Shown one piece after another: positions 1-4,670 of a stretch of 7,434 nucleotides of DNA; the first letter of the stretch is position 1, and each line of letters opens with the position of its first letter. The position numbers and the translations under genes were made by a program. The DNA is from an uncultured Clostridia bacterium (GTDB taxonomy: Bacteria > Bacillota > Clostridia > Peptostreptococcales > Anaerovoracaceae): contig CAKQNZ010000101.1 of the NCBI GenBank assembly GCA_934255435.1, positions 1 to 7,434 on the forward strand. The letters are read 5' to 3'. Below the pieces are notes generated by a model. It saw only the letters and a program-made list of their open reading frames with translations. It was not told the DNA's origin and ran no database searches.

Positions 1-3000
1 GTCATCAGGTGAAGTATCGAAGTTCACTAAAGAGGAGCTGCTGAATACTCTCGAAGGCGTCGAGGGCGTGGCCTCTGTAACATCAATGGGAATGGTGGAT
101 GACAATGTGCAGATCGTGCTCTCACAGAAAAAAATAGATAAAGTCAATGAAAGGATCTCATCAGCCATTTCGGCTCAGATGGGCAGTGCTTCGGGTGAGA
201 TCGAAAGCGGTATAAGTGCGGCTAAAAATGGAAAGAAACAGATAAAATCAGGCAAAAAAGCTATAACCGAGGGACAGAAAAAAGCTGCGAAACAGATATC
301 TTCGGCAAGATCGCAGCTTACGAAAAGCAAGGAACAGCTGGAGGAGCTGAAGAAAAACGGTCCGCAGCTGAAACTTCTATGGGAAGCATATAACAACAGC
401 GATCCTATGATAAAGTCTCAGGCAGAGGCAGGCATGAAAGTCATGGGACTTACTGCAGATCAGCTCAAAACAACAGTGGCACAGCTTGATACCATAGACG
501 ATCAGATAAAGGCAGTGGAAAAGGCTATAAAAGAGCTTGACGAAAAAAGCTCTACAGCATCCTTTACTCTGGGAACGCAGTATTCCGATCTGGCAGCTGC
601 AGAAAGTACTGTAGATGCTACTGTAAACCAGCTGCAGAGTGCGTTGTCGCAGGTACAGGATTCAAAGGAGGCTGCGCTTGCCAGCGCTGATATGACAGGT
701 GTTCTTACCATGGACAACATATCATCCATCCTGAATGCACAGAACTTTTCCATGCCGGCAGGATATATAACTGACGGCAAGGCGGAAGTACTGGTCAGCG
801 TAGGAGACAAGATAAAAAACAAAAAGGAACTGAGCGGACTCATCCTCTTCGACCCGGATATAGACGGCGTAGATCCTGTGAAACTTTCAGATATAGGCAC
901 TGTGACATATGCCGATCAGTCCGCTGACACATATGCCAAGATCAATGGAGAAAACGGCGTACTGCTCAGCTTTACAAAACAGTCGAGTTATGCTACAGCT
1001 GATGTTTCCGGCAATATACAGGACAAGTTCAGCCAGCTGGAAAACAAATACGATGATCTGGAATTCATAACATTGTCTGACCAGGGAGATTATATCCATA
1101 TGGTAATCAACTCAGTGCTGCAGAATCTCCTGCTTGGTGCAGCTCTTGCGATACTGATACTGCTGTTCTTCCTGAGAGATATACGTCCTACACTGATAAC
1201 GGCAGTCAGCATACCGGTCAGCGTCCTCTTTGCAGTGATGATGATGTATTTTTCGGGAGTCACGCTGAACATGATATCTCTTTCGGGACTGGCCATAGGC
1301 GTCGGTATGCTGGTGGACAACTCCATCGTAGTTATAGAGAACATATACAGGCTCAGAGCTCTTGGATACAGCAAGATACAGGCAGCATTTTCAGGTGCGG
1401 TGCAGGTTTCCGGAGCTATAACGGCATCGACTCTTACGACTATATGTGTCTTTGTCCCTATTGTTTTCGTTGATGGTATGACGAAGGATATATTCCTCGA
1501 TCTTGCACTGACAGTGGCTTATTCACTGCTTGCCAGCCTGTTCATAGCGCTTACTCTCGTACCGGCCATGGCGAAAGGTATGCTTGTAAAGGAAACAAAA
1601 AAGACTGTACTTGGATCGGACAGCAGGTTTATTGCAAAGTACAGGAAGATAGCCGGATGGAGCATATGCCACAAGAAAGTTCTGATAATCGGAGGCATAC
1701 TTATACTGCTGGCTTCATCAGGACTTGCACTGGCAAGAGGTTTCTCATATATGCCGTCGATGAGCACTACTGAGATAACTGCAACTGTGCAGATGCCTGA
1801 CGAAAGTACTTTGAAAGAAACATCAGAAACTACAGACAAGATAGTAGATGAGATAAAAAAGACAGGTAGCGTCAAGACTACAGGAGCAATGTTGTCCAGC
1901 AATACAATGAGTATGCTGAGCGGAGGAGCTGCACAGCAGGATGTGACATCCACGATGATATATGTCGTGCTGGAGGACGGCAAGGCTGACAAAGGCAAGG
2001 AAATATCAGCAAAGCTGGACAAGCTGTCGAAAAAATACGGATGCGAGATAACGACATCGGCAAGTATGGATATGTCTTCGATGATGGGCGGAAATGATAT
2101 AGAGCTGGCACTTTACAGCGACGACCTGGATCTGCTGAGATCCACCGGCAGCAGTATAGAAAAACAGCTTGGCAAGATGAAGTCCCTTGAGGATGTATCG
2201 AATATCGACGAGGAAAGTTCTAAAGAGCTCAAAGTAGTTGTGAACAAAAACCTTGCCATGAAAGAAGGTCTTACAGTAGCTCAGGTGTATCAGCAGATCG
2301 CCAGCAAAATCAAGAAAGAGACAACAGCTACCACACTCAAGCAGTCTGATGGATCTGTAGATGTGATGGTGGAAAACTCCAAAGGAAAGAATCTGACGAA
2401 AAAGGAACTCAAGGATATGAAGCTCAGTGTGGAAAAACAGGATGGTACGAAGTCCGAAGTCAGTCTTTCAAGGATAGCAGATATAAAGAACGGAGCATCT
2501 CTTGACTCTGTAAACCATACAGACCAGAAGAGAAGTCTGAAGGTCACTGCAGGAGTCAGAGACGGCTATAACATCACTCATGTCACTGATGATGTGAAGA
2601 AAATGATATCAGATAAAAAACTTGTCCCTGACGGAGTAAGGGTGGAATACAGTGGTCAGAATGAACAGATAGCAGATGCCATGACTCAGATGATACTGAT
2701 GCTTGCCATAGGTTTCATCCTTGTATATCTCATCATGGTGGCGCAGTTCCAGTCCCTGAGATCTCCGTTCATCGTAATATTCACGATTCCGCTGGCGTTT
2801 ACCGGCGGTATGCTGGGACTTCTGATAACAGGAAAAGAAGTAAGTGTAGTATCGATGATGGGATTCGTGATGCTTATGGGTATAGTCGTGAACAATGCCA
2901 TCGTGCTCGTAGACTGTATAAACAGATTCAGACTGGAAGGCATGGAGATGGATGAAGCTATAATAAATGCCGGGGCAGTTAGGATGAGACCGGTGCTCAT

Positions 3001-3214
3001 GACAGCCGTGACGACTGTTTTGGGACTCCTGCCTCTGGCTATAGGTCTTGGAGATGGTGCTGAGATGATACAGCCGGTAGCTGTGGTATGTATCGGCGGA
3101 CTCATATACGGAACGCTGACAACGCTTGTGATAATCCCTGTGATGTACAAGATCTTTGGCAAAAAACATATGGAAAAGATAAAAGAAGAAGAACTTGAAG
3201 TTGTGAATGTATAA
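1..3214 (+). CDS. RND-superfamily efflux permease, HAE1/AcrB-like, 5'-truncated by window edge
   Basis: The frame is open from the first whole codon at base 2, so the start lies upstream; the GTG at 68 is only an internal Val. There are 1070 visible residues (numbered here from base 2). Missing are TM1 and most of the first porter domain. Order: end of the PN porter region (1-49), helical insert (about 50-232), return to AcrB-like sequence at LTMDNISSIL, TM2-TM6 (about 367-540), TM7 (about 560-578), second extracytoplasmic porter half (580-890), TM8-TM12 (893-1055), charged cytoplasmic tail. TM4 has GMLVDNSIVVIEN and TM10 has GIVVNNAIVLVD, hallmark RND motifs. The family exports amphiphilic compounds using the proton gradient; in Gram-positive bacteria it acts without TolC. 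By AcrB comparison, D439, R994 and T1001 of the proton relay are kept, while the D408 and K940 equivalents are Asn. Substrate is unknown. The family call is near certain; specific function is not inferable. Confidence 0.95.
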   Translation, partial: SSGEVSKFTKEELLNTLEGVEGVASVTSMGMVDDNVQIVLSQKKIDKVNERISSAISAQMGSASGEIESGISAAKNGKKQIKSGKKAITEGQKKAAKQISSARSQLTKSKEQLEELKKNGPQLKLLWEAYNNSDPMIKSQAEAGMKVMGLTADQLKTTVAQLDTIDDQIKAVEKAIKELDEKSSTASFTLGTQYSDLAAAESTVDATVNQLQSALSQVQDSKEAALASADMTGVLTMDNISSILNAQNFSMPAGYITDGKAEVLVSVGDKIKNKKELSGLILFDPDIDGVDPVKLSDIGTVTYADQSADTYAKINGENGVLLSFTKQSSYATADVSGNIQDKFSQLENKYDDLEFITLSDQGDYIHMVINSVLQNLLLGAALAILILLFFLRDIRPTLITAVSIPVSVLFAVMMMYFSGVTLNMISLSGLAIGVGMLVDNSIVVIENIYRLRALGYSKIQAAFSGAVQVSGAITASTLTTICVFVPIVFVDGMTKDIFLDLALTVAYSLLASLFIALTLVPAMAKGMLVKETKKTVLGSDSRFIAKYRKIAGWSICHKKVLIIGGILILLASSGLALARGFSYMPSMSTTEITATVQMPDESTLKETSETTDKIVDEIKKTGSVKTTGAMLSSNTMSMLSGGAAQQDVTSTMIYVVLEDGKADKGKEISAKLDKLSKKYGCEITTSASMDMSSMMGGNDIELALYSDDLDLLRSTGSSIEKQLGKMKSLEDVSNIDEESSKELKVVVNKNLAMKEGLTVAQVYQQIASKIKKETTATTLKQSDGSVDVMVENSKGKNLTKKELKDMKLSVEKQDGTKSEVSLSRIADIKNGASLDSVNHTDQKRSLKVTAGVRDGYNITHVTDDVKKMISDKKLVPDGVRVEYSGQNEQIADAMTQMILMLAIGFILVYLIMVAQFQSLRSPFIVIFTIPLAFTGGMLGLLITGKEVSVVSMMGFVMLMGIVVNNAIVLVDCINRFRLEGMEMDEAIINAGAVRMRPVLMTAVTTVLGLLPLAIGLGDGAEMIQPVAVVCIGGLIYGTLTTLVIIPVMYKIFGKKHMEKIKEEELEVVNV
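149..700 (+). other. Helical heptad-rich insert within the RND permease
   Basis: Residues about 50-232 of the visible protein separate two stretches that are adjacent in AcrB (the sequence before LNKFQ and the sequence starting LTPVDVI, at the PN2/docking-domain border). The insert is rich in Lys, Glu, Gln, Ala and Ser. It contains Gly-initiated heptads at bases 230-292 (GKKQIKS, then GKKAITE, then a looser third) and further long amphipathic helices (about 138-165 and 175-210) separated by a short breaker region near 113-125. This reads as a helical hairpin or coiled coil on the outer face of the membrane. Inserts of this kind, with x-x-G-x-x-x-L/I heptads, occur in Firmicute RND/MmpL-like proteins. 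Boundaries come from alignment by eye and could be off by about ten residues. Confidence 0.7.
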
Positions 3215-3225
3215 TGTGATGATAT

Positions 3226-3251
3226 GAACAGGTCATGAGGATGACCTGTTC
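3226..3251. terminator. Perfect 11-bp inverted repeat between convergent genes, possible bidirectional terminator
   Basis: GAACAGGTCAT (3226-3236) is followed by a GAGG loop and then ATGACCTGTTC (3241-3251), an exact reverse complement. It starts 12 bases after the RND stop codon, and its left arm contains the TGA stop (3233-3235) of the minus-strand gene. Neither side has a clear T-run, so it is not a textbook intrinsic terminator. Its place between two converging gene ends suggests a role in ending or stabilising both transcripts. Confidence 0.5.
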
Positions 3252-3601
3252 GATCCCATTACACCGCCGGCAGCACCGGCCAGAAGAGGAATGATATACA
3301 GCGGACTTACATCAGTTATTCCTGACATGGACGAGAATACGGCACATACAGCAAAGCGTATAATGAGTATGAACACTGCTGCAGCTGCGATGCCAGTAAT
3401 GATACCTTTTCTGCCGGTGACGATACCTTCTGATACGCCGAGTATCAGACATGCTATCGACAGACATGCAGCAAGACCATATATCGCCCATTCTTCCTGA
3501 AATGATGTGAACTGTATCAGCAGTGCCAGTATCAGAGTTAGGATGATAAAGATCATCAGACTGAAAGCAAAGGCTTTGAGAGTCTTTCTTATAAATTCCA
3601 T
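3233..3601 (-). CDS. Small four-helix membrane protein, DUF3792/TIGR04086-like
   Basis: This 122-residue protein starts at an ATG with GGAGG (3612-3616) ten bases upstream, a good ribosome binding site that favours this frame over the overlapping 98-residue minus-strand frame. It is almost entirely hydrophobic, with four predicted membrane helices: about 9-32, 38-58, 65-90 and 98-117. The Gly-rich second half (GRKGIITGI, then AGAAGGVMGSN at the C-terminus) resembles the DUF3792/TIGR04086 family (YrzE in Bacillus, by recollection). Members are of similar length and are commonly encoded next to yajC in Firmicutes, as here. No catalytic residues are visible and the family has no established function; proximity to yajC suggests, but does not show, a link to the membrane or secretion. 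A terminator-like hairpin lies between it and yajC, so its expression may depend on read-through or on a promoter I cannot identify. Its stop codon lies inside the 3226-3251 inverted repeat. Confidence 0.85.
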   Translation of the reverse strand: MEFIRKTLKAFAFSLMIFIILTLILALLIQFTSFQEEWAIYGLAACLSIACLILGVSEGIVTGRKGIITGIAAAAVFILIIRFAVCAVFSSMSGITDVSPLYIIPLLAGAAGGVMGSNRSSS

Positions 3602-3651
3602 AAGACAAATACCTCCGCTATATATTACTCTTGTTTTTCAATAAAAATACT

Positions 3652-3685
3652 AAAAAAATACCAGTATCAGGGATACGGGTATTTT
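3652..3685 (-). terminator. Intrinsic terminator downstream of yajC
   Basis: Read on the minus strand, AAAATACCCGTAT (3685-3673), a five-base loop, and ATACTGGTATTTT (3667-3655) form a 13-bp stem with one mismatch. It is followed by more T residues, giving a seven-T run at 3658-3652. It starts 17 bases past the yajC stop codon and precedes the DUF3792-like gene. The weaker T content on the plus-strand side makes minus-strand termination the natural reading. It probably sets a lower, attenuated level for the downstream gene. Confidence 0.75.
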
Positions 3686-3701
3686 GTGGTCCGCAAACTG
3701 T

Positions 3702-4178
3702 TTATTTTTCTTCAGTTTCGCTGTTTTCAGCAGGGGCTTCTTCCTGTGCAGAAGTTTCTTCTGCTGCTGTTTCTTCAGCCGGTTTTTCTTCGGTTTTCTC
3801 AGCCTGAGCTGCTCCATTGAGCTTCTTCGGCTTTGCTTTTTTAGTTTCTTTTTCTTCGGTTTCTTTTTCTTCAGCCTGGGCTGCCTTGTTCTTTGCTGAG
3901 TGGTTCTTGCCTTCTTCCACTACTTTTGAAACAGCCCATCTCATGATCTCAAACTTTACTCTGTCAGCACCGACCTGTATGACGAGAGATTCGTCTTTAG
4001 TCTTTACTATCTTGCCGCAGATACCGCCGATAGTTATGATCTCGTCTCCTACCTGCAGTCCGCTTCTCATAGCGTTGACTTCTTTTTCTCTCTTCTTCTG
4101 TGGTCTGATGAGCAGGAAATACATGATGCCCAGCAGCGCAATCAGAGGCAGTAAAGTTGTCAGTAAGTTACCGTTCAT
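3702..4178 (-). CDS. yajC: Preprotein translocase subunit YajC with long acidic tail
   Basis: YajC is a single-span membrane protein that associates with SecDF and the SecYEG translocon. The ATG start has AGGAGG (4192-4187) eight bases upstream. The 158-residue product has a membrane helix at about 4-23, then the family hallmark YFLLIRPQKKREKE (20-33), and a small beta-rich cytoplasmic core with GDEIITIGGICGKIV (44-58) and VKFEIMRWAVSKV (74-86). Typical YajC proteins are roughly 85-110 residues, so the core is complete by about residue 90. The remaining 68 residues are a low-complexity tail rich in Glu, Ala, Lys and Thr; the last 32 residues hold 13 Glu and only 3 Lys. The gene follows tRNA-Leu on the same strand with a 91-base gap and no convincing promoter of its own, and is divergent from secDF. 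Identification rests on clear family motifs and Sec context. Confidence 0.95.
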   Translation of the reverse strand: MNGNLLTTLLPLIALLGIMYFLLIRPQKKREKEVNAMRSGLQVGDEIITIGGICGKIVKTKDESLVIQVGADRVKFEIMRWAVSKVVEEGKNHSAKNKAAQAEEKETEEKETKKAKPKKLNGAAQAEKTEEKPAEETAAEETSAQEEAPAENSETEEK

Positions 4179-4235
4179 TAAGTGTTCCTCCTAAAATGTG
4201 TTCTTGTTTTCTGGATCAATTTACTTGATAAACCA

Positions 4236-4252
4236 ATACCGCAGTGCGGTAT
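4236..4252 (-). terminator. Short hairpin between tRNA-Leu and yajC, possible weak terminator or processing site
   Basis: ATACCGC (4236-4242), a three-base loop, and GCGGTAT (4246-4252) form a perfect 7-bp stem 17 bases beyond the tRNA CCA end. On the minus strand it is followed by TGGTTTATC, only moderately T-rich. It could cause partial termination after the tRNA, or be a structure in a joint tRNA-yajC transcript. Confidence 0.35.
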
Positions 4253-4269
4253 AAAAGCCTTTATAAAAA

Positions 4270-4356
4270 TGGTGCCGGCGATGGGGGTCGAACCCATACG
4301 GTGTTGCCACCACGGGATTTTGAGTCCCGCACGTCTGCCAATTCCATCACGCCGGC
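4270..4356 (-). tRNA. tRNA-Leu, anticodon CAA
   Basis: The reverse complement folds as a complete class II tRNA of 87 bases including an encoded CCA (4272-4270). The 7-bp acceptor stem pairs GCCGGCG with CGCCGGC. The anticodon stem CGGGA/TCCCG encloses the loop CTCAAAA, giving anticodon CAA at 4322-4320, which reads UUG. A long variable arm (GGTG, GCAA loop, CACC) marks a leucine-type tRNA. The T-arm has ATGGG, TTCGACC and CCCAT. All stems are intact, so it should be functional. UUG codons appear sparse in the window, where CTG, CTC and CTT dominate. Confidence 0.97.
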
Positions 4357-4368
4357 TTAACGAGAACT

Positions 4369-4397
4369 ATTATAACATTGCATACAGGTGATTTCAA
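4369..4397 (-). promoter_or_regulatory. Sigma-A promoter for tRNA-Leu (and probably yajC)
   Basis: On the minus strand there is a -35 box TTGAAA (4397-4392), a 17-base spacer and a perfect -10 box TATAAT (4374-4369), preceded by TG one base upstream (extended -10). The mature tRNA 5' end is 12 bases past the -10 box, so transcription would start about five bases before the tRNA. Five of six -35 bases match consensus. This is the strongest promoter in the window. Confidence 0.88.
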
Positions 4398-4560
4398 GAA
4401 GTTATTTAGCTCAAGGATATACTTTAGTTGTGTGAAGACACGCATACATTTATGGTTATCCGATAGGCACGCTGCAGGATGTAACAGATCAGGCTGCATA
4501 TAAACTTTTCGGTACTGCATGTGTGAAACATAAATAACACCAACAATCACAGTTAAATAC
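4398..4560. other. Intergenic stretch between divergent promoters, no gene supported
   Basis: No reading frame here has a ribosome binding site or recognisable product; the one long minus-strand frame overlaps the tRNA and its promoter. I see one imperfect hairpin (4473-4498): TGCAGGAT, loop GTAACAG, ATC, a three-base bulge AGG, then CTGCA. No known riboswitch or small RNA was recognised, and no mobile-element remnant is visible. Confidence 0.5.
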
Positions 4561-4589
4561 TTGTTTACAGCGGAAAAAAGTAGTAAAAT
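4561..4589 (+). promoter_or_regulatory. Probable sigma-A promoter for secDF
   Basis: TTGTTT (4561-4566) and TAAAAT (4584-4589) are separated by 17 bases. The -10 box matches consensus at five of six positions; the -35 box is weaker (three of six). Surrounding DNA is very A/T-rich. Transcription from here would give an untranslated leader of about 75 bases before the secDF start at 4671. Confidence 0.5.
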
Positions 4590-4615
4590 ATAAAAAGTAT
4601 GATTTTTTATGCGAG

Positions 4616-4658
4616 TCAAAGGGGATTTCTTTGAACGTACAATATTTATTACTGGAGG
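4616..4658 (+). promoter_or_regulatory. secDF leader: small hairpin and ribosome binding site
   Basis: TCAAAG (4616-4621) and CTTTGA (4629-4634) form a 6-bp stem with a seven-base loop. GGAGG at 4654-4658 is a strong Shine-Dalgarno match but sits 12 bases before the ATG, longer than the usual 6-9. The hairpin ends 19 bases before the ribosome binding site and would not mask it, so a regulatory role is speculative. Confidence 0.4.
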
Positions 4659-4670
4659 AAAAATAATTTT

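Noticed and set aside
68..70. GTG as the start of the RND permease
   Set aside because: The same frame is open to the first base of the window and reads as porter-domain sequence before this codon, and TM1 is missing, so the true start is upstream.
2609..3169. Minus-strand 186-residue frame inside the RND permease gene
   Set aside because: His/Tyr/Ser-rich shadow of a plainly conserved RND coding region on the other strand; no ribosome binding site logic or family match.
3312..3608. Minus-strand 98-residue frame overlapping the DUF3792-like gene
   Set aside because: Its composition (Tyr, His, Arg, Cys-rich) is that of a frame-shifted membrane gene. The other frame has a well-placed GGAGG and four clear membrane helices.
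3684..3899. Plus-strand Phe/Cys-rich frame opposite the yajC tail
   Set aside because: It is the reverse complement of the Glu/Lys-rich tail codons, which naturally read as Phe, Ser and Leu; no independent signal supports it.
4270..4356. tRNA gene as an integration (att) site of a mobile element
   Set aside because: No integrase and no direct repeat of the tRNA 3' end is visible nearby; flanking genes are housekeeping.
4392..4430. Plus-strand promoter-like boxes (TTTCAA and GATATA)
   Set aside because: Both boxes are poor matches, and the -35 is simply the complement of the tRNA promoter -35; the 4561-4589 candidate is better placed for secDF.
4347..4619. Minus-strand 90-residue frame in the secDF upstream region
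   Set aside because: It starts at TTG with no ribosome binding site, runs through the tRNA promoter and into the tRNA gene, and resembles no family I know.
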